Under the pieces are notes generated by a model. That model was given only the letters and a program-made list of their open reading frames with translations. It made no database searches and was not told the origin of the DNA. Made by a program: the position numbers and the translations under genes. A stretch of DNA of 34,951 bases from Prevotella sp. (lineage in GTDB: Bacteria > Bacteroidota > Bacteroidia > Bacteroidales > Bacteroidaceae). The stretch covers positions 1 through 34,951 of the forward strand of contig JAFYZV010000194.1 of assembly GCA_017548525.1 (NCBI GenBank). Reading direction: 5' to 3'. Shown in pieces: positions 8,058-17,321 of this stretch. Every line of letters starts with the position of its first letter. Positions within the stretch are counted from its first letter, which is position 1.

Positions 8058-9218
8058 TTAAAAATCTTCCTTGATGTAACCGATAGGTAATTTCCTGCAA
8101 TTGTATTGACTCGCCATGATTTCCCCGTATGCGCCAGCACTACGGAGGGCTATCAGGTCGCCACGATGACAACGGTTCAAGTCAATCGCCTTACCGAAGA
8201 CATCACTTGACTCACAAATGGGACCCACGACATCATACGTCTCCTCTGGCTCGTCGCTACTGATGTTCTCGATGCGATGATAGGCATTATAGAGGGCGGG
8301 GCGGATAAGGTCAGTCATTCCCGCATCGACAATGGCAAATTTCTTGAAGGCTCCCGTCTTGACATATAAGATCTTCGTTATCAATGAGCCGCATTGTGCC
8401 ACCACTGCTCTTCCCAACTCAAAGTGCAGCTTTTGCCCTTGGCGCAAGTGCAATTTCTTGGCGTATGTGTCGAAATAAGCCTTAAAATCAGGGATGGGCA
8501 GATGGTTAGGGTGTCCATAACTGATGCCCAAACCGCCTCCGACATTGATGTTCTCCACGGTGATATGGTGTCGTTCCAGTTGGTCTTGTAGGTTATTGAT
8601 GCGATTGCAGAGAGCCTCAAAGTCTCCCATGTCGAGGATTTGAGAGCCGATATGGAAGTGCAGGCCGATGAATTTCACGTTTTTCATGTGCGACGCTTCA
8701 AGAATGACATCCTCCATATCGTTCATGGCAATGCCAAACTTATTCTCGGCAAGTCCCGTCGTGATGTTGGCATGGGTGTGGGCTCCTACATTGGGATTGA
8801 TGCGGAAACATACGGAAGCGGTTTTACCCTTCTTTTCCGCTAATTCATTGATGACTTCCAGTTCGGGAATGCTCTCTACATTGAAGCAGAAAATATCCTT
8901 GTCAAGTCCCAAGTTGATTTCCCAATCACTCTTCCCAACACCAGCATAGACGATTTTATTGGCGGGGAAGCCCGCTTTCAGTACCGCCTCTATTTCACCA
9001 CCACTCACGCAATCGGCTCCTAAACCAGCCTGGCAGATGACGTTCAACACCTTTGGGTTGGCATTTGCTTTCACGGCATAATGCACAGAGAAACCCTCGT
9101 GCTTTCTGGTCTCTTCGTTGATGGCTCGCAACGTCTCCCTCAACAGGTCGGTGTCGTAGTAGTAAAAAGGAGTTTGTATCTGTTGGAATCGTTCTATGGG
9201 AAATATTCCTTTAATCAT
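8058..9218 (-). CDS. lysA: diaminopimelate decarboxylase
   Basis: A 386-residue PLP enzyme that converts meso-diaminopimelate to L-lysine, the last step of the pathway. The PLP lysine is Lys50 in YAVKANANP. The HFHIGS motif is at 187-192, the phosphate-binding GGGLG at 227-231, ELGR at 267-270, and CESSDVFG at 335-342 supplies the active-site cysteine of the partner subunit. Tyr364 lies in SAGAYG. Fold type III is covered end to end. The gene is 20 bases after lysC and clearly co-transcribed with it, so the first and last enzymes of lysine synthesis sit together. Confidence 0.96.
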   Translation of the reverse strand: MIKGIFPIERFQQIQTPFYYYDTDLLRETLRAINEETRKHEGFSVHYAVKANANPKVLNVICQAGLGADCVSGGEIEAVLKAGFPANKIVYAGVGKSDWEINLGLDKDIFCFNVESIPELEVINELAEKKGKTASVCFRINPNVGAHTHANITTGLAENKFGIAMNDMEDVILEASHMKNVKFIGLHFHIGSQILDMGDFEALCNRINNLQDQLERHHITVENINVGGGLGISYGHPNHLPIPDFKAYFDTYAKKLHLRQGQKLHFELGRAVVAQCGSLITKILYVKTGAFKKFAIVDAGMTDLIRPALYNAYHRIENISSDEPEETYDVVGPICESSDVFGKAIDLNRCHRGDLIALRSAGAYGEIMASQYNCRKLPIGYIKEDF

Positions 9219-9238
9219 GTTGTGTTGTGAAAAATTGA

Positions 9239-10561
9239 TTATTCGTTGTTGAAGAGCATGTCACTGAGGTTTTGCAAAGCTCTCTTCTTATCCCTTCCTT
9301 TGATGAGGAACGATATGTTGTAGTTGCTACCGCCGTATGAAATCATGCGGACGGGGATGTTCTTCAATGCCTCTGTTGCCAATGTCTCAAACCCAAGATT
9401 GCTCCAGTCGAGGTCGCCCACCACACAGATGATGGTCATGTCACTATCTACTGTGACCGTGCCATATTTTTTGAGTTCATTCACGATGTCATTGAGATGT
9501 GCATCATTATCAATACTCATGGAAACGCCAACCTCGGAGGTGGCAATCATGTCGATGGGGGTTTGGTAACTCTCGAAAATCTCAAATACTTTTCGTAAGA
9601 AGCCTGTGGCAAGCAACATGCGTGAAGACTTGATCTTGATGGCAGTAATATTGTCCTTGGCGGCGACTGCCTTGATTTTTCCTCTGACAATAACATTGTC
9701 TACGATTGTTCCCTCAGCCTTCGGATCCATCGTGTTCTTCAAGCGCACGGGAATGCCAGCATATTTGGCAGGTTGGATGCAGGTGGGGTGTAGTATCTTT
9801 GCGCCGAAATAGGCAAGCTCCGCAGCCTCTTCAAAGTTGAGTTGGCGCACGGCATCTGTCTTGTCAACCACACGTGGGTCGTTGTTGTGCATTCCGTCGA
9901 TGTCGGTCCATATTTGGATTTCGTCGGCATCAATGGCTGCACCTATCAAGGAGGCGGTGTAGTCGGAGCCACCACGTTGTAGGTTGTCTATCTCCCCGTA
10001 AGCGTTTCGGCAGATGAATCCTTGCGTGAGGTAGATTTGATACCCTTCGTTGTCTTGCAAGATGGTTTTGAGTTTTTTCTTGATGTATTGCGGGTCTGGC
10101 TCGGAATTTTTGTCTGTCCGCATGAAGTCGAGGGCGGAGAGCAGGCAAGTGTTGATACCTTTCTCTTGGAGGTAGAATGTCATCATGTTGGTGCTGATGA
10201 TTTCTCCTTGTGCCACGATGCTCTTTTCCTCATAACTGGTGAAGATGTCCTTGGTGAATGAACGGAGATAGTCAAATTCGGAGGCAAGGAACTCACGTCC
10301 TTTCTGTTTGTATTCGTCCGATGTAAACAATTCGTCCATATGTCCAAGATACTTCTTTTCCAAAGCATTGATGATTTCGTTGGCACCCTCGGGGTTCTTT
10401 TTGTAGAGGTAGTCGGAAATCTCCACAAGTGAATTGGTCGTTCCACTCATGGCAGAAAGCACGACGAATGTCGGTTCATTGGATTCGGTAATCAATGATG
10501 CTACATCCTTCATGCGCTGGGGAGTTCCTACGGAAGTCCCGCCAAATTTCATTACTTTCAT
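9239..10561 (-). CDS. lysC: aspartate kinase (monofunctional)
   Basis: A 440-residue aspartokinase that phosphorylates aspartate, the entry step to lysine, threonine, methionine and diaminopimelate. The N-terminal signature VMKFGGTSVG is at 3-12, RGGSDYTASLIGAAI lies mid-protein, and WTDIDGMHNNDPRVV is the nucleotide/aspartate loop. The C-terminal part from about residue 300 has the tandem ACT domains that normally bind lysine or threonine. The length fits a monofunctional enzyme; there is no homoserine dehydrogenase fusion. It is 12 bases after the ABC ATPase gene, with no visible riboswitch or leader. Confidence 0.95.
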   Translation of the reverse strand: MKVMKFGGTSVGTPQRMKDVASLITESNEPTFVVLSAMSGTTNSLVEISDYLYKKNPEGANEIINALEKKYLGHMDELFTSDEYKQKGREFLASEFDYLRSFTKDIFTSYEEKSIVAQGEIISTNMMTFYLQEKGINTCLLSALDFMRTDKNSEPDPQYIKKKLKTILQDNEGYQIYLTQGFICRNAYGEIDNLQRGGSDYTASLIGAAIDADEIQIWTDIDGMHNNDPRVVDKTDAVRQLNFEEAAELAYFGAKILHPTCIQPAKYAGIPVRLKNTMDPKAEGTIVDNVIVRGKIKAVAAKDNITAIKIKSSRMLLATGFLRKVFEIFESYQTPIDMIATSEVGVSMSIDNDAHLNDIVNELKKYGTVTVDSDMTIICVVGDLDWSNLGFETLATEALKNIPVRMISYGGSNYNISFLIKGRDKKRALQNLSDMLFNNE

Positions 10562-10573
10562 AATTGTATTTAT

Positions 10574-11296
10574 TTAATCTTTTTGTTCTTCTTCAAGTTC
10601 TTTCTTATCAATCTTATTATACTCCTTCGTGATGTCGGTCATCTTCCCCTCCTTGCAGCGATAGACGGTGCCTGGATATTGGTCGATGATAGGGATGTTG
10701 TGGGTAGACATCACCACAGCAGTACCTTTCTTGGCGATGTCTTGCAGGAGTTTGACGATGCTGCTTGCCGTTTCGGGGTCAAGGTTTCCCGTTGGCTCGT
10801 CGGCGACGATGACTTTCGGGGTGTTCAACAATGCCCTGGCAATTGCCACTCGTTGTTGCTCGCCACCAGAAAGTTCATTGGGCATCTTGTCTTTCTTGTC
10901 AGACATGCCCACGGCTTCCAGTACTTCGTCAATGCGATTGTTGATATCGTCTTTCTTTTTCCATCCCGTGGCACGTAGCACAAATCGGAGATTGTTATAT
11001 ACACTACGGTCATGGAGCAATTGGAAATCTTGGAAGATGATTCCCATCTCTTTTCTCAACGCAGGGATTTCCTTGCGTCGAATATCCAAAAGATTGCGCC
11101 CTAACACTTCTGCTTTTTCCGTATTTTCAGGATAGAGGTCGAGTTCGCAGTACATGGTTTTCAACAAGGAACTCTTACCTGACCCCACCTTACCAATAAT
11201 ATATACCAGTTCGCCCTCCTCGGCATGGATGTCTACATCTTGCAATACCAAGACGTCACCTTGGTATATGTTTGCTTTCTTGTATTCTATCAGCAT
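10574..11296 (-). CDS. ftsE: FtsE-like ABC transporter ATPase
   Basis: A 240-residue ABC ATPase. Walker A GKVGSGKS is at 35-42, the Q-loop Gln at 89 in GIIFQDFQLL, the signature LSGGEQQRVAIARAL at 142-156, Walker B VIVADEP at 162-168, and the H-loop His at 199 in STHN. The pattern and size are those of FtsE, which with FtsX links division to cell-wall hydrolysis. The C-terminus has a charged KKELEEEQKD tail. No ftsX or other permease is nearby; the gene is wedged between hisIE and lysC. MacB/LolD-type relatives cannot be excluded. Confidence 0.8.
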   Translation of the reverse strand: MLIEYKKANIYQGDVLVLQDVDIHAEEGELVYIIGKVGSGKSSLLKTMYCELDLYPENTEKAEVLGRNLLDIRRKEIPALRKEMGIIFQDFQLLHDRSVYNNLRFVLRATGWKKKDDINNRIDEVLEAVGMSDKKDKMPNELSGGEQQRVAIARALLNTPKVIVADEPTGNLDPETASSIVKLLQDIAKKGTAVVMSTHNIPIIDQYPGTVYRCKEGKMTDITKEYNKIDKKELEEEQKD

Positions 11297-11306
11297 AATT
11301 ATATCT

Positions 11307-11948
11307 TTATTTTTCCATCGCTTTCTTCATACGCCGTTGTAAGTCCCAATTGGGGTCGTGGCGTTTTTGTAATTCTTTTGCAATGTCCTCAATCCTCAGT
11401 CCCTTGCTGGTAAGCAAGACGATTAGATGATAGATCATGTCAGAAGTCTCGTAAACCAACTTGTCGTTGCTGCCGTTGGTTGCTTCGATGACAGTCTCCA
11501 ATGCTTCCTCTCCAACTTTCTGTGCCATTTTGTTCACGCCGTCCTTGAATAGCTTGGTGGTATAAGAGCCTTCGGGCATCTCCTCATGTCGTTTCTCGAT
11601 GAAGTCTTGCAACTCTGTTAAGAAGAGGAGTGGATTGCTTTCATTGGTTTCACCCCAACAAGTGTCTGTACCCGTGTGGCATGTGGGACCGATAGGATTC
11701 ACTTTCACCAACAAGGTGTCATGGTCGCAATCATTCTGGATGCTCACGAGATTCAGGTAATTTCCCGATGTTTCACCCTTAGTCCATAAGCAATTGCGTG
11801 TGCGGCTCCAGAATGTCACCTTTCCCGTGTCAATGGTTTTACGGTATGCCTCTTCATTCATGAATCCTAACATCAGCACGTTCTTGGTAGTTGCGTCTTG
11901 TATGATGGCAGGAACAAGTCCTCCTAATTTCTCAAAATCAATTTCCAT
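11307..11948 (-). CDS. hisIE: bifunctional phosphoribosyl-AMP cyclohydrolase / phosphoribosyl-ATP diphosphatase
   Basis: A 213-residue fusion carrying steps 2 and 3 of histidine synthesis. The HisI half (about 1-110) has VTFWSRTRNCLWTKGETSGN and the metal-binding QNDCDHDTLLVKV plus the two cysteines of PTCHTGTDTCW. The HisE half (about 112-213) has the all-alpha MazG-like pattern FLTELQDFIEKR, KVGEEALETVIEA and YETSDMIYHLIVLL. It starts 17 bases after hisF and ends 10 bases before the ABC ATPase gene. Length and order are normal for Bacteroidetes. Confidence 0.96.
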   Translation of the reverse strand: MEIDFEKLGGLVPAIIQDATTKNVLMLGFMNEEAYRKTIDTGKVTFWSRTRNCLWTKGETSGNYLNLVSIQNDCDHDTLLVKVNPIGPTCHTGTDTCWGETNESNPLLFLTELQDFIEKRHEEMPEGSYTTKLFKDGVNKMAQKVGEEALETVIEATNGSNDKLVYETSDMIYHLIVLLTSKGLRIEDIAKELQKRHDPNWDLQRRMKKAMEK

Positions 11949-11965
11949 GCTACTATAATATTATT

Positions 11966-12724
11966 TTATCTCACATTGATGCCCTCGTTTCGGAGGTAAT
12001 CTTTCAGTTCGGGAATAGGAATCTCTCCAAAGTGGAATACACTTGCCGCCAAGGCGGCATCTGCCTTGCCAATCGTGAAAGCATCGCGGAAATGTTCTTT
12101 CTTTCCTGCACCCCCGCTGGCAATGATGGGAATGGAAAGGCTATCTGCCAATTGTGTCAATGCCTCATTAGCATAACCGTTCTTCACACCATCGTGGTTC
12201 ATGCTGGTGAAAAGAATTTCCCCCGCGCCTCGCTGCTCTGCCTCTTTTGCCCAGTCGAATAGACCCAGTTCCACCCGTTCACGTCCTCCTTTCACATAAC
12301 AATGCCAACCGTCCTCGTCAAATCGGGCATCAATGGCGCATACACATACTTGTGAGCCGAACTTATTGGTTATCTCATTGATGAGTTGAGGGCGACGGAT
12401 AGCGGCGGAATTGACGCTTACCTTGTCGGCACCGGCATACCACAACCGTTCCACGTCTTCCAAGGCATTGATTCCTCCACCCACCGTGAATGGGATATTG
12501 ATTTCTTTGGCAACTCGTGTCACCATCTCCGTGAAGGTTTTCCGTCCCTCAAAACTGGCGGTGATGTCAAGGAATACCAATTCGTCTGCCCCTGCATCGC
12601 TATATGCCTTGCCTAATTCCACGGGGTCGCCAGCCTTGCGCAGGTTTACGAAGTTGGTTCCTTTTACCGTCTCGCCGTCTTTTACGTCAAGACAAGGGAT
12701 GATACGTTTTGCGAGTCCTTTCAC
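11966..12724 (-). CDS. hisF: imidazole glycerol phosphate synthase, cyclase subunit
   Basis: A 252-residue TIM-barrel protein that, with HisH, converts PRFAR plus ammonia to imidazole glycerol phosphate and AICAR. It starts with [12 protein letters not shown], placing catalytic Asp13; the second catalytic Asp132 is in CAIDARFDE. Phosphate-binding loops VGGGI (81-85) and SGGAGKKEH are present. The start is a GTG at 12724 that overlaps the hisA stop (GTGA), so coupling with hisA is likely. Confidence 0.96.
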   Translation of the reverse strand: MKGLAKRIIPCLDVKDGETVKGTNFVNLRKAGDPVELGKAYSDAGADELVFLDITASFEGRKTFTEMVTRVAKEINIPFTVGGGINALEDVERLWYAGADKVSVNSAAIRRPQLINEITNKFGSQVCVCAIDARFDEDGWHCYVKGGRERVELGLFDWAKEAEQRGAGEILFTSMNHDGVKNGYANEALTQLADSLSIPIIASGGAGKKEHFRDAFTIGKADAALAASVFHFGEIPIPELKDYLRNEGINVR

Positions 12725-13458
12725 TCTGGTTTGTATTTATTTATCGTTTGTTGTAACGTTTCAATGTCAATTCTTCCTTCATAGTATGCCTTGCCAAATA
12801 CCACAGCTGGGATTTTTGCCTCATTCAGAGCGATAATGTCCTCGTTGGAGGACACCCCACCGCTGGCAATGAGATGTATATGAGGGTAGGCAGACATGAC
12901 TTCCCGATAGAGTACCGTGGCGGGACCTTGTAAGGTGCCGTCCTTGGATATTTCCGTACACAGGACATTCTTCACACCGTGCTCTATATACTTTTTCAAG
13001 AAGGTGAGCAATTCTTCCTCAGAGTCTTCCATCCAACCATTGATAGAGATTTTCCCGTGTCTGACATCTGCACCCAAAATCAGTTTGTCAGCACCATATT
13101 TGTCAAGCCAACCCAAAAACAATTCAGGATTGGTGACTGCAATGCTTCCCACCGTCACCATGGATGCCCCGTTGGCGAAAGCCAGTTCAATTTCTTTATC
13201 AGTCTTGATTCCTCCGCCGAAATCAACTATCAAGTTCGTTTCTGAAGTGATGGCGTTCAGTACATCTACATTGACGATGTGTTTAGATCTTGCCCCATCA
13301 AGGTCCACTACATGCAATCGTTTCACCCCCATTCGCTCGAAGCCTTTTGCCACCTCTATGGGATTATCGTTGTAGACCTTCTTTTGGGAATAGTCGCCTT
13401 TGGTCAGTCTGACACACTTCCCATCTATCAAGTCAATCGCAGGTATCAGTTCAATCAT
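12721..13458 (-). CDS. hisA: phosphoribosylformimino-AICAR ribotide isomerase
   Basis: A 245-residue TIM-barrel isomerase, equal to the usual HisA length. The start [18 protein letters not shown] is at 13458, where ATG overlaps the hisH stop (ATGA); a longer frame upstream lies inside hisH and is rejected. Catalytic Asp9 is in PAID and the second catalytic Asp131 in LGADVRHG. Phosphate loops FGGGI (80-84) and ASGGVSS are intact. It overlaps hisF by 4 bases, so hisH, hisA and hisF form one coupled block. Confidence 0.96.
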   Translation of the reverse strand: MIELIPAIDLIDGKCVRLTKGDYSQKKVYNDNPIEVAKGFERMGVKRLHVVDLDGARSKHIVNVDVLNAITSETNLIVDFGGGIKTDKEIELAFANGASMVTVGSIAVTNPELFLGWLDKYGADKLILGADVRHGKISINGWMEDSEEELLTFLKKYIEHGVKNVLCTEISKDGTLQGPATVLYREVMSAYPHIHLIASGGVSSNEDIIALNEAKIPAVVFGKAYYEGRIDIETLQQTINKYKPE

Positions 13459-14051
13459 AATTCCAAGAAGTTTTTGAGGATTTGCTCTCCCACGTTCCCG
13501 CTTTTCTCGGGGTGAAACTGGGTTGCCCAAAAGTTATCCTTCCGTAAGGCGGCAGAGTAGGGGATGATATAATCAGCGGTGGCAATTGTCCATTCACAGG
13601 TGGGAACGTAATAACTATGCACGAAATAGACGTATGGATGATAGTCTAAACCCTTGAAGATTCCATTAGATGATGGGTTGATATGCAAATCGTTCCATCC
13701 CATTGCCGGCACCTTGTCTTCATGCCGTTCTGGGCGAAAACGTCTCACTTCCACGGGAAAGATGCCGATGCAATCGGTATCGCCCTCTTCGGAATGCTCG
13801 CAGAGCAATTGTTGACCTACACAAATGCCCAACACGGGTTGGCGCAAGTCTTTGATGATGGCATCAAGGTGGTGTTCGCGGAGGTAACGCATCGTCGTGC
13901 CAGCTTCGCCTTGCCCAGGAAACAAGACCTTATCTGCCGACATCAACGTATCGGCATCATCGGTGATGATAGGGTCTACACCGAGTCTGTTCAAAGCATT
14001 CACGACAGAGTAAATATTCCCTGCGTTGTATTTTACGATGGCTACGGTCAT
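13455..14051 (-). CDS. hisH: imidazole glycerol phosphate synthase, glutaminase subunit
   Basis: A 198-residue class I glutamine amidotransferase that feeds ammonia to HisF. The nucleophile Cys77 is in LGICVGQQLL; His180 and Glu182 in QFHPEKSG complete the triad. The N-terminal KYNAGNIYSVVNAL and oxyanion-strand VLFPGQGEAG are as in the family. It overlaps purU by one base (TGATG) and hisA by four. Confidence 0.96.
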   Translation of the reverse strand: MTVAIVKYNAGNIYSVVNALNRLGVDPIITDDADTLMSADKVLFPGQGEAGTTMRYLREHHLDAIIKDLRQPVLGICVGQQLLCEHSEEGDTDCIGIFPVEVRRFRPERHEDKVPAMGWNDLHINPSSNGIFKGLDYHPYVYFVHSYYVPTCEWTIATADYIIPYSAALRKDNFWATQFHPEKSGNVGEQILKNFLEL

Positions 14052-14914
14052 CAGCTGAATATGATGGTCTTGTTGTGATAGGTCAATATTTTCCGCTCGA
14101 TATGCTTGGTGACAGCTCTCGAAAGGACGATTTTCTCCAAGTCCTTACCTTTCAGCACGAGGCTTTCGGGTGTATCCTTGTGAGTGATACGGGCAATGTC
14201 TTGTTCGATAATGGGACCCGCATCGAGGTCTGCCGTCACATAATGGCTGGTTGCCCCAATGATTTTCACTCCGCGTTCCCATGCTTGGTGATAGGGTTTT
14301 GCCCCAATGAAAGCAGGAAGGAATGAGTGGTGAATATTTATTATATGGTGTGGGTAGGCCTTGATCATGTTGTCGCTAATGATTTGCATGTAACGAGCCA
14401 ACACGATAAACGTGATTCTCTTTTCTTTCAGCAAATCCATTTCAGCCTTCTCTACCTCTTCCTTGTTGGAATGGTCTTTCTTGATAGACCATACATAATA
14501 GGGGATATTAAATTGTTCGGCAACATATCGCAAGTCTTCGTGGTTGCTCACGATGCAGGGGATGTCCACATTCCACTCCCCAGCCTTATATCTCGCGAGC
14601 AAATCATATAGACAATGGCTCATCTTGCTTACGAAGATAGCCATCCGTGGACGCTCATCGGTGAAATAGAGATTGAATGTCATGTGGTATCTCAGGGCAT
14701 AGAGGGTGTCTATGTAGTCGAATATTTTCTCTCGGGGAATGAGAAATTTCTCCAATTCCCACTCGATACGCATGAAGAACATGCCGTCTTCACGGTCTAC
14801 GTATTGGTCGAGATTGACAATGTTACCCTTGTTGTCGGTGACAAACTTTGTCACCTCGGAGATGATGCCAGGCTTATCTGGGCAGTGTAACAACAATATG
14901 GCGCAAGGTTTCAT
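14051..14914 (-). CDS. purU: formyltetrahydrofolate deformylase
   Basis: A 287-residue enzyme that hydrolyses 10-formyl-THF to THF and formate, balancing one-carbon pools and supplying formate. An N-terminal ACT domain (CPDKPGIISEVTKFV at 11-25) is followed by a formyltransferase-like domain. The catalytic triad is Asn193, His195 and Asp231, within NIHHSFLPAF and TADLDAGPII. It is the first gene of the histidine-lysine run, behind the promoter at 14943-14973. HisF/HisH release AICAR, whose formylation uses 10-formyl-THF, so the position of purU next to his genes is metabolically sensible. Confidence 0.95.
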   Translation of the reverse strand: MKPCAILLLHCPDKPGIISEVTKFVTDNKGNIVNLDQYVDREDGMFFMRIEWELEKFLIPREKIFDYIDTLYALRYHMTFNLYFTDERPRMAIFVSKMSHCLYDLLARYKAGEWNVDIPCIVSNHEDLRYVAEQFNIPYYVWSIKKDHSNKEEVEKAEMDLLKEKRITFIVLARYMQIISDNMIKAYPHHIINIHHSFLPAFIGAKPYHQAWERGVKIIGATSHYVTADLDAGPIIEQDIARITHKDTPESLVLKGKDLEKIVLSRAVTKHIERKILTYHNKTIIFS

Positions 14915-14942
14915 GAATCTTGTACATTTTTAAAAAACGATG

Positions 14943-14973
14943 CAAAATTACAAAAAAATCCTTTTCTATCCAA
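14943..14973 (-). promoter_or_regulatory. promoter of the purU-his-lys-fbp run
   Basis: Minus strand: TTG (14973-14971), a 20-base spacer, then TAATTTTG (14950-14943). The leader to the purU ATG would be about 25 bases. The element lies just past the stop of the methyltransferase gene, with no terminator between, so read-through is also possible. Confidence 0.7.
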
Positions 14974-14980
14974 TAATATG

Positions 14981-15772
14981 TCATTTTAATTGCCAAAATG
15001 CTATCGCGGCGGCAGCGGCAACATTGAGGGAGTCCACGCCGTGAGACATGGGTATACGTACCACATAGTCGGCTTCCGCTATTGTCTCGTGAGGCAAGCC
15101 ATCACCTTCTGTTCCCATGATGATGGCTAATCTCGGCTCTGCCATCAATTTGGGATTATCAATGGGGACGGAGTTCTCACTCAAAGCCATCGCCGCCGTG
15201 CGAAATCCCAATTCCCGAAGGTTACTTATTGGGGTTTCTATCCATGTCCAAGGCACGAGAAACACCGATCCCATCGACACCCTAACGGCACGACGGTTTA
15301 GTGGGTCGCATGAGTTGGGCGTAAGCAAAACGGCATCTATGCCTAACGCGGCGGCACTTCGGAAGATTGCTCCGATGTTGGTGGTGTCTACAACTCCGTC
15401 TATCACCACCACGCGACGGGCATTCTTACAAATATCACCAACGCTTTTAGGCAACGGTCGTCGCATCGCACAAAGCACCCCACGTGTAAGGGTATACCCT
15501 GTTAATGTGGCAAGCAATGCCCGTTCTCCTGTATAAACGGGTATGTTTCCACATCGACGGATGATCTCTGCTGCGTCGCCTTCGATGTGTTTACGTTCGC
15601 ATAGCAGGGCTATTGGCTCATATCCAGCATCTAAAGCTACCTTGATGACCTTGGGACTTTCGGCAATGAACACTCCTCTCTCTGGCTCCAATCTGTTCCG
15701 CAGTTGAGCCTCTGTCAACTTGCTGAATATGTCCAATTCTGATTGCGACAGTGATGTGATTTTAATGATCAT
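14981..15772 (-). CDS. TrmH/SpoU-family RNA 2'-O-methyltransferase
   Basis: A 263-residue SPOUT methyltransferase, probably acting on rRNA or tRNA ribose. Motif 1 NIGAIFRSA is at 132-140, motif 2 MGTEGDGL at 219-226 and motif 3 PMSHGVDSLNVAAAAA at 241-256, forming the trefoil-knot SAM site. An N-terminal substrate-binding part (about 1-105, with FIAESPKVIKVALDAG) is present, as in RlmB-like enzymes. The exact target nucleotide cannot be read from sequence. It lies 37 bases after the dockerin-tailed phosphoesterase and is followed directly by the purU promoter. Confidence 0.9.
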   Translation of the reverse strand: MIIKITSLSQSELDIFSKLTEAQLRNRLEPERGVFIAESPKVIKVALDAGYEPIALLCERKHIEGDAAEIIRRCGNIPVYTGERALLATLTGYTLTRGVLCAMRRPLPKSVGDICKNARRVVVIDGVVDTTNIGAIFRSAAALGIDAVLLTPNSCDPLNRRAVRVSMGSVFLVPWTWIETPISNLRELGFRTAAMALSENSVPIDNPKLMAEPRLAIIMGTEGDGLPHETIAEADYVVRIPMSHGVDSLNVAAAAAIAFWQLK

Positions 15773-15809
15773 GTTGGCAACCGTGTGGATTTAGAATGAA
15801 AGTATACTC

Positions 15810-17309
15810 TCAATTCTCTAAGATCAACCCCAAAAGGGTCACGATGTCTGATATGTTGATAGCACCATTCGCATCTACATCTGCGACATCGAAATCATAG
15901 TCAAGATTGTTGCCGAGAACAATATTGAGTAGTGCTACTACGTCGGCAATGTTGACCTCGCCGTTGTGGTCAATGTCTCCTCGCAATTTTTCCATATACG
16001 GGCTTAAGTCGGGTAGGTTAACGGTAAGCTTCAAGTCGTTGGTTTGGTTTTCATGCCCTTCCACGCCATACCAACTGAGGTCTTTGAGCATACTGTATAA
16101 GGTCGCCTCAGCATCGTCCCATGTCATGCCTCGCGAGGATAGTTTGGCAGTTAGGGAAGAATTGCTTTTCAAAGTGGGACTACCGAGCTTATACATGTTG
16201 ATAAGACTCTTGGCATTGATAGACCTGTTTTCATTTCCCTCTGCATGGATGATGATCATGTTTGTGAGGATATTGACAAACAACTCATTACCAAACATCG
16301 AAGAGGCATATTTATGGGCAAAAGTCTGCAACCTGCTCTTTGCGGTATTGCTGAAGTCCTCATTGCTGGGTAAAGTCGTGACATGTCCCGTGTTGACGGT
16401 CAGCCGTCTCATGTCTTTGCTCAAAGTCAACTCGCGGTAGTCGCAAGGGTAGGAGATTGTGGATCCCGTGTTTATGTCATAAATGGAGTCGGTCAGGGTA
16501 GTATTGTAATCCTTGGCAATGTCCGATACATGTACATGCCCAGTGAGGATGACATGAATCCCGGCATCTGTCAGGCGGTCTTTTACGTTTTCGTAGTCAT
16601 CCACTCGATACGACCCCATGAATTTATCCAGATTGTTGACATGGGGGAACAAGGGGTGGTGCATCATGGCAATCACTTGCTTACCTTTACTTCTGGCTTT
16701 CTTCGCTTGTTGGCACACCCAGCTCAACGTGGTATTGGTTAAAGAGCCACCATTGCCCGAGTCAATGCCTATCAGCACCATTCCCTTCACGGGTTCGCAA
16801 ACGTATGTCAGGGTGGTGGATTCCCGCACTGAGGCGGAGTTATAGCCATAGTCATGATACATACTTTCAAAGGCTTCTGCGTCTGCCACCTCCGCTTTGC
16901 TCCTCTCGTCGCCGTCGAAGATGTAGGCATTGTTTGTTCCACGGTCATGGTTGCCGGGAATCACGTAGACGGCAATGCCCGCTTTGCGCAGTCTGTCAAG
17001 CCCTGCCAACACATATTGGTGGCTTGCCAACTCGCCGTCCTTGGTCAAGTCGCCAGTGATCAGGAGCATATCGGGCTTGTCTGCCAAATATTTCTCGATC
17101 AGCACATCGTAAATCTCTGCACTATAGTCGAGCAACTTGCGCTCCCCTCCAAGGGCGTTCTGCCAAGCCGTCCCATCGTTCACCACCAATTCGGGAGCCA
17201 TGACATGAATGTCGGACATCACGGCAATCTTCGTCTGGGCATACGATGGTATGACAGACCCCAAAGCTATTAAACATAGAACGTTTATGATGATTGTCTT
17301 TCTTGACAT
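15810..17309 (-). CDS. secreted metallophosphoesterase with C-terminal dockerin-like domain
   Basis: A 499-residue exported protein. The signal peptide spans about 1-24 (ends PSYA). The calcineurin-like phosphoesterase core has SDIH at 32-35, GDLTKDG at 86-92, GNHDR at 119-123, MHHP at 216-219 and GHVH at 257-260, so all metal ligands are present. Residues 444-499 form a dockerin type I-like module with two Ca-binding F-hands, DIDHNGEVNIADV and DVDANGAINISDI. The substrate is unknown; secreted phosphoesterases often act on nucleotides or phospholipids. It is 12 bases after the BspA-like gene, which ends in a related repeat. Confidence 0.88.
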   Translation of the reverse strand: MSRKTIIINVLCLIALGSVIPSYAQTKIAVMSDIHVMAPELVVNDGTAWQNALGGERKLLDYSAEIYDVLIEKYLADKPDMLLITGDLTKDGELASHQYVLAGLDRLRKAGIAVYVIPGNHDRGTNNAYIFDGDERSKAEVADAEAFESMYHDYGYNSASVRESTTLTYVCEPVKGMVLIGIDSGNGGSLTNTTLSWVCQQAKKARSKGKQVIAMMHHPLFPHVNNLDKFMGSYRVDDYENVKDRLTDAGIHVILTGHVHVSDIAKDYNTTLTDSIYDINTGSTISYPCDYRELTLSKDMRRLTVNTGHVTTLPSNEDFSNTAKSRLQTFAHKYASSMFGNELFVNILTNMIIIHAEGNENRSINAKSLINMYKLGSPTLKSNSSLTAKLSSRGMTWDDAEATLYSMLKDLSWYGVEGHENQTNDLKLTVNLPDLSPYMEKLRGDIDHNGEVNIADVVALLNIVLGNNLDYDFDVADVDANGAINISDIVTLLGLILEN

Positions 17310-17321
17310 AAATATGTGGTT

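Noticed and set aside
12721..13530. HisA with 24 extra N-terminal residues
   Set aside because: The extension lies inside hisH and is basic and unlike HisA; the ATGA overlap at 13458 gives the normal 245-residue protein.
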